Positions 1 to 5,544 of a stretch of DNA of 7,922 nt are shown here, piece after piece. The translations under genes were made by a program, and so were the position numbers. Origin of the DNA: Bacteroidales bacterium (lineage in GTDB: Bacteria > Bacteroidota > Bacteroidia > Bacteroidales > JAOZVK01); the NCBI GenBank assembly GCA_029938185.1, contig JAOZVK010000262.1, positions 1 to 7,922 of the forward strand. The letters run 5' to 3'. Position 1 is the first letter of the stretch. Each line of letters begins with the position of its first letter. Below the pieces are notes generated by a model. The model was not told the origin of the DNA, searched no databases, and saw only the letters and a program-made list of their open reading frames with translations.

Positions 1-51
1 CAAAAAGTAAGCTCTATACTAAATAGGTAAAAACTTTTGTATGGGTGCTTA
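1..51 (+). repeat. 51-bp perfect direct repeat, left copy
   Basis: Bases 1-51 are identical to 7487-7537, an offset of 7486 bp. The copy may extend left of the window, since base 1 still matches. Within it, GTAAGC (7-12) followed by TAAATAGGT (20-28) matches the core of the interspersed repeat family found elsewhere in the window. TAAGC near the start is mirrored by GCTTA at its end. Bases 21-31 (AAATAGGTAAA) also recur as the exact reverse complement at 99-109, so the gap from 1 to 160 could fold. No gene was seen in 1-160. Confidence 0.93.
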
Positions 52-160
52 TATCTAATTTTAATTCAATATTTTATTTATTTATATTCATTGCTACATT
101 TACCTATTTTTATACCCTTATCTTGCTGATTATTACTAAAATCATCTTTTAAAATCCGTT

Positions 161-373
161 CTAAAACGAATCCCCAAATTTATCTTTTATTTTTTGTATA
201 TCTTTGACATCCTCAAGCCAATCTTCAATATGACCACAGTTTCCACAAACTAACTTTATTACATTAATTGCTGAGAATGCACCAGTAGGAATAAAACTGT
301 ACATTTTTCTTCCTCCAGGAATTTCTATAATATCACTTGATTTACACTTTGGACATTTTTTTGTTCTTTTCAT
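161..373 (-). CDS. Small zinc-ribbon protein, function unknown
   Basis: This 70-residue protein has two CxxC pairs, CPKC at residues 7-10 and CGNC at 43-46. Together they form a four-cysteine zinc ribbon. The stretch between them contains a Gly/Pro-containing turn and a hydrophobic strand, and the C-terminus is a charged helix (EDWLEDVKDIQKIKDKFG). Small stand-alone proteins with this build (Cys knuckle, hydrophobic middle, [ED]W then a charged helix) are widespread in bacteria and are usually annotated as hypothetical zinc-ribbon proteins. They probably bind zinc, and possibly nucleic acid or a partner protein, in the cytoplasm. There is no signal peptide or membrane segment. The start is an ATG with no Shine-Dalgarno; the leader is A/T-rich. 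The gene stands alone: the next gene upstream on the same strand starts about 1.5 kb away. A repeat hairpin lies about 30 bp before the start. The zinc-ribbon fold is fairly certain; the role is not known. Confidence 0.85.
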   Translation of the reverse strand: MKRTKKCPKCKSSDIIEIPGGRKMYSFIPTGAFSAINVIKLVCGNCGHIEDWLEDVKDIQKIKDKFGDSF

Positions 374-400
374 TGGAAAATAATTTAGTTAAAAATAAAT

Positions 401-563
401 GACTCTTCGAACTTTTTTATTGCTTATACCTAAATAATATTACTGTTTCTAAATTAATTAAGGGTCTAACAAAATTTTTCAATATTTATTTTTTGTTAAA
501 TTGTATATTATTAGAATATTAATAGAATCCATAAGCGGTATTAAATAGGTCGAAGACCTTATA
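401..563. repeat. MITE-like element with paired terminal inverted repeats
   Basis: A reverse-oriented copy of the family repeat (401-430: CTCTTCGAAC, then GCTTAT) faces a forward copy at 531-563 (ATAAGC, then TAAATAGGTCGAAGACCT). Both termini carry GCTTAT/ATAAGC where most family members have GCTTAC/GTAAGC. This shared deviation suggests that the two ends belong to one element or one folded structure. At the right end AGGTC (547-551), GAA and GACCT (555-559) form a 5-bp hairpin. The left part (397-460) resembles 4456-4533, including CCTAAATAAT and TACTGTT. No coding capacity is seen inside. Confidence 0.6.
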
Positions 564-971
564 TATCATTCTTAAGAAACACTAATAAGATTGAAAGACC
601 TTAAATTCAAACTGCAAAATAGTAATTATTAATTATTTCTAAAATGTTGTAAAACAGTAGTGAATAAAAACTTGCTGATTGCAAAAAGTTAGCTTCCGTA
701 ATATTAAAAAAAATAATGGACTTGTAAATATGATAATTAAAGTCTTCAACTGAGACCGTTCATATCTAAACAAAGTTAAATAATATGTTGAAAAATGTAA
801 AGTAAGGCTTCGACCTTAAATGTCTGATAGATTTGAACAACTGCAATTTTTTTTATAATTGTAATAGTATATATTTCAATTATTAAAAAATCGAGAATAT
901 TCAAATATACAGACAGTTACGCATCGGAATAGAAAATTTGTAAATTATTCAAGTTAGGATATTCCTAAAAT
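564..971. other. Non-coding gap with weak repeat remnants
   Basis: No credible gene was seen in these roughly 400 bp on either strand. The gap contains a partial hairpin-end copy near 585-600 (GAAAGACCTTA), a short stretch at 681-700 resembling the start of the 51-bp repeat (CAAAAAGTTAGCTTCC), and a palindrome at 803-818. It also has an A/T-only inverted repeat of about 13 bp, with arms near 849-861 and 877-890. It lies downstream of the hydrolase gene, whose stop codon is at 972-974. No clear rho-independent terminator for that gene was recognised. Confidence 0.5.
803..818. repeat. Degenerate hairpin end of the interspersed repeat
   Basis: AAGG-CTTCGA-CCTT resembles the hairpin of the family (AAGGTCTTCGACCT) with one T missing, and it is followed by TTAAATG as in full reverse copies. 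The GCTTACGC end is not recognisable, so this is either a truncated copy or a chance match. Confidence 0.4.
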
Positions 972-1898
972 TTATAAATATTTATTAATCCATCTTATAA
1001 TATCGGAATAAATAATTTTGTTGTTTGTTTCATTTAGAGCTTCATGTCTAGCATCTGTATATAGTTTTATACTAACATCATTAACTCCTGCTTTTTTAAA
1101 ATTTTCGTAAACTTCCAAAACTCCTTTACCGTCATTACCAACTGGGTCTTTTTCGCCCGAAAACAAATGTATTGGTAATGAACTTGATATTTTTTGCATA
1201 CTTTCTAATTTATTAACCAAAAGAACACCTGAAAGCATATCATAGAAAAATCCAGTTGTGAAAATCCCACCACAATATGGGTCGTTAATATACTTATCTA
1301 CTTGTTTTTCGTCTCTACTTAGCCAATCAAAATCAGTACGGTTTGGTTTAAAAGGTTTATTGAAATCTCCAAACGATAGATTATTTAATAAATTACTAGG
1401 TGATTTTTTTCCATTAAAAACAATCAATAATTTAGTTAATAAAATACCAACTTTTCCTAATAAACCAGGATGTCCTGCTGTTCCCGATAATATTAATCCA
1501 TTAATAATATCACTATGTTTCATCACAAATGTTCTTAGAATAAACGAGCCCATACTATGACCTAATAAGAATAATGGTGTTTTGGTATATTCTTTTTTTA
1601 TTATTGTTGTTAATTCAAAAACATCGTTAACAACTTTATTCCAACCATCTTCTTTATCAAAAAAACCAATATTTTCGAGCGAGCCTGCTGTTTTTCCATG
1701 ACCTCTATGGTCGTTGGCATATACAGCAAAACCTTCCGCTACCAGTTTACTTGCAAAATCATTATATCTTTCAGAGTGTTCTGCCATTCCATGAGCTATT
1801 TGAACAATGGCTTTTATTTTTCCGTTTTCAGGTATCCATTTATTTACAAATATATTTACATTATCATTGGTTTTAAAAGTAAAATTAGTATGTTTCAT
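972..1898 (-). CDS. Alpha/beta hydrolase, monoacylglycerol-lipase / lysophospholipase type
   Basis: This 308-residue protein has the usual length and order of the Hydrolase_4 (serine aminopeptidase S33-like) family, which includes monoacylglycerol lipases and lysophospholipases. The oxyanion-hole region is AHGMAEHSERY (35-45). DHRGHGKT (63-70) is the conserved strand-4 motif. The nucleophile elbow is GHSMG, with Ser115. Asp251 in GEKDPVG and His285 in DARHEALNE complete the catalytic triad. All three residues are present, so the enzyme is probably active on a carboxylic ester such as a monoglyceride or lysophospholipid; the exact substrate cannot be read from sequence. There is no signal peptide, so it is predicted to be cytoplasmic. 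The start is an ATG preceded by A/T-rich sequence without Shine-Dalgarno. A repeat hairpin lies about 30 bp upstream. The gene stands alone between two repeat-rich gaps, and nothing nearby suggests a pathway partner. Confidence 0.93.
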   Translation of the reverse strand: MKHTNFTFKTNDNVNIFVNKWIPENGKIKAIVQIAHGMAEHSERYNDFASKLVAEGFAVYANDHRGHGKTAGSLENIGFFDKEDGWNKVVNDVFELTTIIKKEYTKTPLFLLGHSMGSFILRTFVMKHSDIINGLILSGTAGHPGLLGKVGILLTKLLIVFNGKKSPSNLLNNLSFGDFNKPFKPNRTDFDWLSRDEKQVDKYINDPYCGGIFTTGFFYDMLSGVLLVNKLESMQKISSSLPIHLFSGEKDPVGNDGKGVLEVYENFKKAGVNDVSIKLYTDARHEALNETNNKIIYSDIIRWINKYL

Positions 1899-1928
1899 AT
1901 GTTTTAAATTTATTAAAATTATTAATAT

Positions 1929-2145
1929 GGTCTTCTATCTATTTAATGTTGCTTACGCATTTTCACAAACTACTGTTATATTGTTAATTATATGAAAACA
2001 AATATCGAAAAACTTTTGTAATACTATTTGTTTATAAACTTAATCAATTATGTCTTATACTCTAAACGGTTATAGTTTTAACATTAACAAACTGTTATCA
2101 ATAATTAATCAAAGCATTGTATCATTGAATAATTGTACCATTTAA
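1929..2145 (-). repeat. Left arm of a long inverted repeat framing the metallopeptidase gene
   Basis: This segment is the inverted counterpart of 3068-3360. The core, 2054-2127, matches the reverse complement of 3078-3151 with 4 mismatches over 74 bp. Outside the core the match continues with gaps. It runs through an ACAAAAGTTTTT-like block (here as its complement near 2008-2020) to GGTCTTC (1929-1935) and GTTGCTTACGC (1948-1958), the family repeat, here in reverse orientation. On the inner side it continues to about 2145, with 8 bp extra relative to the right arm. It ends about 12 bp after the stop codon of the metallopeptidase, and its outer end lies 30 bp before the hydrolase start. Confidence 0.85.
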
Positions 2146-2156
2146 AGTATAATACA

Positions 2157-2870
2157 TTAGTATGTTCTTGTATCATATTTATTTAGCAGTTTATCATATT
2201 CTTTAGCTTTTTTACAAAACAGTTCCAGTGATGACCAAAATTCTTTGCTGTGATTTTTTACAATAGTATGAGTTAATTCGTGCATAATTACATAATTTAT
2301 CAAATCATTGGGTAATCGCATCAGGTGAAGCGATAAGCTTATATTATTTGTGGCCGAGCAACTTCCCCATTTACTTATAGTATTTCTTATTGCTACTTTG
2401 TTGTATCTGAAATTAAATCTTTTAGCAAAACTATGTACTTTAGGTATTATGTGTTCTATTGCCTCATTTTTCCAGCACTGTTCAATACTTTTACGAATAA
2501 AATCCTGAACAGTGGATTTTTTAATATCAACATTATTTGGCAAATAAACATTTATAAGACCATTGTTTATTTTGGTATAAAAATCATCTCTTTTTTGTAA
2601 TACTATATTTAATTTATGTTTTTGGGTTTCAAAATGAGTATTTGTTTCAAATATTGTTTTTTTAATATGATTATTTTTTTTTAATGTTTTTATTATCCAT
2701 TGTCTATTTTGCTCTACAAATTCCATTGCTTTTACAAAACTTCCATATTGGGGAATTGTTACAATTATATCATCAGCTTCTTTAATTTGTATTCTTATAT
2801 ATTTGGCTCTATTGCTATTTTTAAATTTAACAAGCCCAATATCATCTATTATTATTTCCTTTGTATACAA
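2157..2870 (-). CDS. YgjP-like (DUF45) zinc metallopeptidase domain protein
   Basis: This 237-residue protein matches the YgjP/DUF45 family in length and motif order. The N-terminal half is a beta-rich domain (about 1-110) containing the family's NRAKYIRI stretch at residues 20-27. ISKWGSCS (165-172) is the conserved strand before the active site. The zinc motif HELTH lies at 197-201, with a probable third ligand at His207 in NHSKEFW. Glu198 would be the catalytic base. YgjP itself is poorly characterised in vivo; relatives occur as stand-alone proteins or next to type I restriction genes, which are absent here. It is predicted to be cytoplasmic, as there is no signal peptide. The start is a TTG: there is no in-frame ATG before the upstream stop, and the next in-frame ATG is residue 49, inside the domain. 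It is bracketed by the long inverted repeat (1929-2145 and 3068-3360), with no other gene in the bracket. The family is certain; the substrate is unknown. Confidence 0.92.
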   Translation of the reverse strand: MYTKEIIIDDIGLVKFKNSNRAKYIRIQIKEADDIIVTIPQYGSFVKAMEFVEQNRQWIIKTLKKNNHIKKTIFETNTHFETQKHKLNIVLQKRDDFYTKINNGLINVYLPNNVDIKKSTVQDFIRKSIEQCWKNEAIEHIIPKVHSFAKRFNFRYNKVAIRNTISKWGSCSATNNISLSLHLMRLPNDLINYVIMHELTHTIVKNHSKEFWSSLELFCKKAKEYDKLLNKYDTRTY

Positions 2871-2993
2871 TTGTATTTTTTTATAAATTATTAAAAAATT
2901 GGCATAAAGATTGAATTATTTAATTCCTGTACAAAAACGTTAATCTACATTATATAAAGATTATTATGTGAAATACAGATAATTATACATTAA

Positions 2994-3027
2994 GCACAAG
3001 CAATTATTAAATAGCAGCAAAACCTTA
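2994..3027 (+). repeat. Interspersed family repeat, degenerate forward copy
   Basis: GCACAAGCAA, then ATTAAATAG, then AAAACCTTA follows the family order (GCGTAAGCAA, TTAAATAGG, AGACCTTA), but the internal hairpin is lost. A separate weak stem, AAAACC-TTATTT-GGTTTT (about 3019-3034), overlaps its end. It lies between the metallopeptidase start and the right arm of the inverted repeat. Confidence 0.55.
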
Positions 3028-3067
3028 TTTGGTTTTTATTATACGAATTATTATATTACATTCGTTG

Positions 3068-3360
3068 TTAAATGATACAATGATACAATACTTTGATTAA
3101 TAATTGATAGCAGTTTGTTAATATTAAAACTATAACCGTTTAGAGTATAAGTTAGGTCATATAAAAACGACACTTTTGTTTTTATATTATGCTTTTATTA
3201 AGCGCAAGCAAAATTGTCCATTATTTTATTCATTGTTAATCACTTATAAATAGAGTAAGTAGTCATACAAAAGTTTTTAGACATTTACTTATTTATAACT
3301 ACCTGATTAAATTGTCTTTGTACTAATGCGTAAGCAACTATAAGTAGTTCGAAGACCTTA
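3068..3360 (+). repeat. Right arm of the long inverted repeat framing the metallopeptidase gene
   Basis: This is the inverted counterpart of 1929-2145. The part nearest the gene holds the 74-bp core (3078-3151; 4 mismatches against the other arm). The alignment is then interrupted by an extra stretch of about 80 bp (about 3152-3232). It resumes through CATACAAAAGTTTTTA (3264-3279) and ends in GCGTAAGCAAC (3328-3338) and GAAGACCTTA (3351-3360). The outer end is the family repeat in forward orientation. A tandem GATACAAT (3074-3089) at the inner end corresponds to the place where the left arm has 8 more bp. It covers part of the 566-bp gap from 2871 to 3436, which holds no other gene. Confidence 0.85.
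3152..3250 (+). repeat. Direct repeat with 5258-5357; contains an insertion in the right arm
   Basis: This stretch is missing from the left arm of the inverted repeat over about 80 bp (about 3152-3232), but a similar sequence is present at 5258-5357. Shared blocks are an A-rich run followed by CGACACTTT, then GCAAGCAAAATTGT (GTAAGC in the other copy), then CCATTATT and ATTCATTGTTAAT with a C/T change before ACTTAT. The GCGCAAGCA block (3202-3210) resembles the start of the family repeat. It looks like a small element that moved into an older repeat. Confidence 0.65.
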
Positions 3361-3378
3361 AAATTAATTATACATAAG

Positions 3379-3412
3379 GCGCAAGCCATTTTTAAATAGG
3401 TCAAAAGACCTG
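3379..3412 (+). repeat. Interspersed family repeat with hairpin, before the asparaginase gene
   Basis: GCGCAAGCC, then TTAAATAGGTC, then AAAA, then GACCT gives a perfect 5-bp stem (AGGTC 3398-3402 with GACCT 3407-3411) and an AAAA loop. Most other copies have GAA (TTC in reverse copies) as the loop. It is the second of two forward copies in a row (the other is 3328-3360). Its hairpin ends 26 bp before the TTG start of the asparaginase gene, so it would lie in the 5' untranslated region or overlap the promoter. Confidence 0.75.
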
Positions 3413-3436
3413 TAAAAAGCCAAATTTAAATATAAA

Positions 3437-4459
3437 TTGATAAAAAATAATAATATATCGCTAAGTTTTTTTTTTATACTATCTTTTTTTGTAATATTCA
3501 ATTCAGATTTATATTCACAATCAAAAGATAAATGGACAATAGTTATTCATGGAGGTGCTGGTAATTTTAAAAGAATTTATATATCAACAATAGATGATAA
3601 ATTATATAGAAGCAAACTAAATGAAGCTTTAAAAAAAGGCTCAAATATGCTAAAAAATGGCAAAAATGCAATTGAAGTAGTCGAGGCTGTAATTGTGATT
3701 CTTGAAAATTCGCCATTGTTTAATGCAGGCAAAGGTGCTGTATTTAATAGCGATGGAAAAAATATACTTGATGCTTCTATAATGGACGGACAGACATTAA
3801 ATGCGGGTTCGGTTTCGGGGGTTTATGATATTAAAAATCCAATTATTGCAGCTCGAAAAGTAATGAATAACTCCGAACATGTTATGCTTTCGGGCAAAGG
3901 TGCATCAAATTTTGCTAAATCTATGGGACTTAAAATTGTAGATAACAGTTATTTTTTTACAGAAAACAGTTGGGAGAAATTACAGTATGCCAAAGAAAAA
4001 GAAAGTGATTTGAATTTACTGAAAGAAAAATGGTATTTCAAACATGGCACAGTAGGTTGTGTAGTTTTGGATAAGTATGGAAACTTAGCTGCTGGTAGTT
4101 CAACTGGTGGAATGACAAATAAAAAGTATGGAAGAATTGGGGCTACTCCTATAATTGGTGCAGGAAATTATGCAAACAATAACACTTGTGCGGTTACTTG
4201 TACAGGACATGGCGAATATTTTTTAAGATATTTGGTTGCATACGACTTATCAGCTTTATTAGAATACAAAAAAATAAAATTAGACGAAGCTACTAACTAT
4301 ATAATTAATAAAAAACTAAAAAAAATTGGTGGAAGCGGTGGTTTGATTGCTATTGACAAATCAGGTAATATAAGCATAGTTTATAATACTACGGGAATGT
4401 TCAGAGGATATTCTAAATCTAATGGTAAAACAAAAGTAATGATTTATAATGATGAATAA
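3437..4459 (+). CDS. Exported isoaspartyl peptidase / plant-type L-asparaginase (Ntn hydrolase)
   Basis: This 340-residue protein begins with a signal peptide (Lys/Asn-rich N-terminus, hydrophobic 8-22, likely cleavage after about residue 28) and is predicted to be periplasmic. IHGGAGN (37-43) opens the enzyme domain. NAGKGAVFN (96-104) and LDASIMDG (111-118) are family motifs. HGTVG (203-207) marks the self-cleavage site, where Thr205 becomes the N-terminal nucleophile of the beta subunit. STGGMTNK (222-229) and CTGHGE (255-260) complete the site. The family hydrolyses beta-aspartyl dipeptides and L-asparagine, releasing aspartate and, from asparagine, ammonia. Length and C-terminus look complete. 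One oddity is GRIGATP (232-238): E. coli IaaA has GRVGDSP, and its Asp binds the substrate alpha-amino group; here it is Ala236. The start is a TTG; there is no upstream in-frame ATG after the stop at 3413-3415, and only this start keeps the signal peptide. The aspartase at 5545 could use its product. Confidence 0.93.
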   Translation: MIKNNNISLSFFFILSFFVIFNSDLYSQSKDKWTIVIHGGAGNFKRIYISTIDDKLYRSKLNEALKKGSNMLKNGKNAIEVVEAVIVILENSPLFNAGKGAVFNSDGKNILDASIMDGQTLNAGSVSGVYDIKNPIIAARKVMNNSEHVMLSGKGASNFAKSMGLKIVDNSYFFTENSWEKLQYAKEKESDLNLLKEKWYFKHGTVGCVVLDKYGNLAAGSSTGGMTNKKYGRIGATPIIGAGNYANNNTCAVTCTGHGEYFLRYLVAYDLSALLEYKKIKLDEATNYIINKKLKKIGGSGGLIAIDKSGNISIVYNTTGMFRGYSKSNGKTKVMIYNDE

Positions 4460-4464
4460 AAATT

Positions 4465-4477
4465 GGCTCTTCGAGCC
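4465..4477 (+). terminator. Hairpin just after the asparaginase stop, possible terminator
   Basis: GGCTC-TTC-GAGCC forms a perfect 5-bp G/C-rich stem that begins 5 bp after the stop codon. It is also the hairpin end of a reverse family repeat. No proper T-run follows (only TCTTAAAT), so termination or 3'-end protection is a guess. Confidence 0.4.
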
Positions 4478-4576
4478 TCTTAAATGCTGCTTACGCCTAA
4501 ATAATTTTACTGTTATTGATTATCAGTTAATTAAAAAGCAAAAATAAATTTGTGCGTAAATAAACTTGAAGAACCA
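4465..4576. repeat. Family repeat with likely degenerate inverted partner (MITE-like)
   Basis: The left end (4465-4496) is a clear reverse copy: the GGCTC/GAGCC hairpin, TTAAATG, then GCTTACGCC. The opposite end (4554-4576: GCGTAA, then CTTGAAGAACC) resembles a damaged forward copy. If so, the gap between the two convergent genes is one short element with outward-facing hairpin ends. CCTAAATAAT and TACTGTTAT (4508-4516) after the left end are shared with the copies at 401 and, in part, 1929. Confidence 0.55.
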
Positions 4577-4594
4577 AAAGTGTCAAGTACTTTT
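4576..4594. terminator. Weak stem-loop between convergent genes
   Basis: AAAAGT (4576-4581) and ACTTTT (4589-4594) pair around a 7-base loop. Because the arms end in A-run and T-run sequence, this could act as a weak terminator in both directions for the convergent asparaginase and DUF1573-like genes. The stem has only one G-C pair, so the call is tentative. Confidence 0.3.
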
Positions 4595-4642
4595 ATTGAT
4601 TTATGAAAAATGCCGAATTATTTGCAAAAAAAAACAACTTAG

Positions 4643-5074
4643 TTATTTTACTATTTCACCTTTAATAGAGTATGTTTTTTTCACTGTAATTATATTTCCA
4701 TTCAAATCTTTTTTCTTAGTTGTAATGTGTATTTTCTTAACAAACTTACCTTTTTTCATATATTCTGGATGAACTTTAACTACAACAATACCTTTTTTAC
4801 CTGGTCTAATAATTTTTTTAAGTAAAAGAATACTTACTCCTTTAGACATGTATACATCAGAAATTAAAAGTTTATGTTTTTGTGCCTTAATTTCAATTTT
4901 ATACTCAGGTGTTGAGTTTTTTTCAATTGTGCCAAAATCGTGAAGATTCGTTTTAAGTCCTCTTGTGTTTTCTACTGAAAACATTTGTATTTCTTCATCA
5001 TCTTCTTGTGCTAATCCAACATAACTAAATACAAAAAGAAAAATTAGTAATACAGAAATATTTTTAAGCTTCAT
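4643..5074 (-). CDS. Small exported DUF1573-like protein
   Basis: This 143-residue protein has an N-terminal signal peptide (MKLKN, hydrophobic 7-21, likely cleavage after LAQ at 23) and an acidic start to the mature part (EDDEE). The mature domain has the DUF1573 pattern of a short immunoglobulin-like beta sandwich. HDFGTIEK (45-52) corresponds to the typical D-F-G-x-I-x-x-G opening. A middle block (66-90) replaces the usual CGCT segment, and RPGKKGIVVVKV (90-101) corresponds to the I-x-P-G-x-x-G-x-I strand. GKFVKKIHITT (109-119) is the G-x-F-x-K-x-I-x-V strand. Such proteins are very common in Bacteroidota and are thought to be periplasmic or surface-associated, with no known enzyme activity. 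This one lacks the cysteines often seen in the middle of the family and is Lys-rich toward its end. The start is an ATG without Shine-Dalgarno. It converges with the asparaginase gene and is divergent from the aspartase gene. Confidence 0.75.
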   Translation of the reverse strand: MKLKNISVLLIFLFVFSYVGLAQEDDEEIQMFSVENTRGLKTNLHDFGTIEKNSTPEYKIEIKAQKHKLLISDVYMSKGVSILLLKKIIRPGKKGIVVVKVHPEYMKKGKFVKKIHITTKKKDLNGNIITVKKTYSIKGEIVK

Positions 5075-5257
5075 AATTATAATGATTTTTAGTTAATAAA
5101 ATTAATATTAGTTTTTAAATTTAACGCTGGTTTAATGATAATTAGTATAAAATGAAATAAAATAGCTAATAAATAACCAATTTATTATCTAAATTTGATA
5201 TATATCAAGTGGAAAATAAACGTATTATTGTTATTATTATTGTATTTAGATAGTAAG

Positions 5258-5357
5258 TAGGTTATTGTATAAAATCGACACTTTGTAAAGTTGTAACTTG
5301 CTGTAATTCTGGCGTAAGCAAAATTGTTAATTGTCCATTATTCATTGTTAATTACTT
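5258..5357 (+). repeat. Direct repeat of the 3152-3250 segment
   Basis: It shares with 3152-3250 the A-rich stretch plus CGACACTTT (5276-5284), GCGTAAGCAAAATTGTTAA (5312-5330; GCGCAAGCAAAATTGTCC there), and CCATTATTCATTGTTAAT followed by ACTTAT. The GCGTAAGC block is the distal end of the interspersed family; the hairpin end is not attached here. It lies 190-290 bp before the aspartase start, in the same orientation as that gene. Confidence 0.65.
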
Positions 5358-5383
5358 ATTATATGTTACAATTCTTCGCCAAA

Positions 5384-5410
5384 TACCTTAAATCCGAAGT
5401 ATTTTAGGTA
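5384..5410. promoter_or_regulatory. 10-bp inverted repeat upstream of the aspartase fusion
   Basis: TACCTTAAAT (5384-5393) and ATTTTAGGTA (5401-5410) pair over 10 positions with one mismatch, around a 7-base loop (CCGAAGT). No T-run follows on either strand, so it is not an ordinary terminator. It could be an RNA hairpin, an operator, or a diverged remnant of the AGGT/ACCT repeat hairpin. It is 135 bp before the start codon. Confidence 0.35.
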
Positions 5411-5544
5411 AAAAAGAAAAAAAATTAAAAAGGTGACTTTTTTATGCTTTATTAATCTAAAAATTTATTTTATTTACAAAATAAAAATAAACTTAAAGTG
5501 GTTATTAATAATATCAATTGTCAATTACTTAAATATATATTAAA

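Larger units (their letters stand above)
5075..5544. other. Non-coding gap between divergent genes
   Basis: These 470 bp must contain the promoters of both the DUF1573-like gene and the aspartase fusion. No gene was seen in them. TAAATTTG at 5190-5197 fits the Bacteroidota -7 pattern (TAnnTTTG) on the + strand, but no TTG is seen at the expected distance upstream and it lies about 350 bp from the aspartase start, so it is not called as a promoter. A run of TTATTATTG-like units (5223-5242), the direct repeat at 5258-5357 and the inverted repeat at 5384-5410 fill much of the rest. Confidence 0.5.

Noticed and set aside
1258..1560. A 100-codon + strand reading frame inside the hydrolase gene
   Set aside because: It is antisense to a hydrolase with all its catalytic motifs and has no recognisable domain of its own. 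Frames at 1698-1907, 1807-1995, 2700-2894, 4566-4772, 5694-5909, 6735-6983 and 7074-7289 are rejected on the same grounds (overlap with a real gene, low-complexity or no family features).
3328..3412. Two similar repeats in a row suggesting a CRISPR array
   Set aside because: Copies elsewhere are irregularly spaced by hundreds of bases, differ in sequence and orientation, and no cas genes are present.
3437..4459. Possible pseudogene because of the missing ATG
   Set aside because: The frame is open from an intact signal peptide to a normal family C-terminus with all but one active-site residue, so a TTG start is simpler.
5190..5197. TAAATTTG matching the Bacteroidota -7 promoter pattern
   Set aside because: No TTG at the expected upstream distance, about 350 bp from the gene, and such a motif is expected by chance in DNA this A/T-rich.
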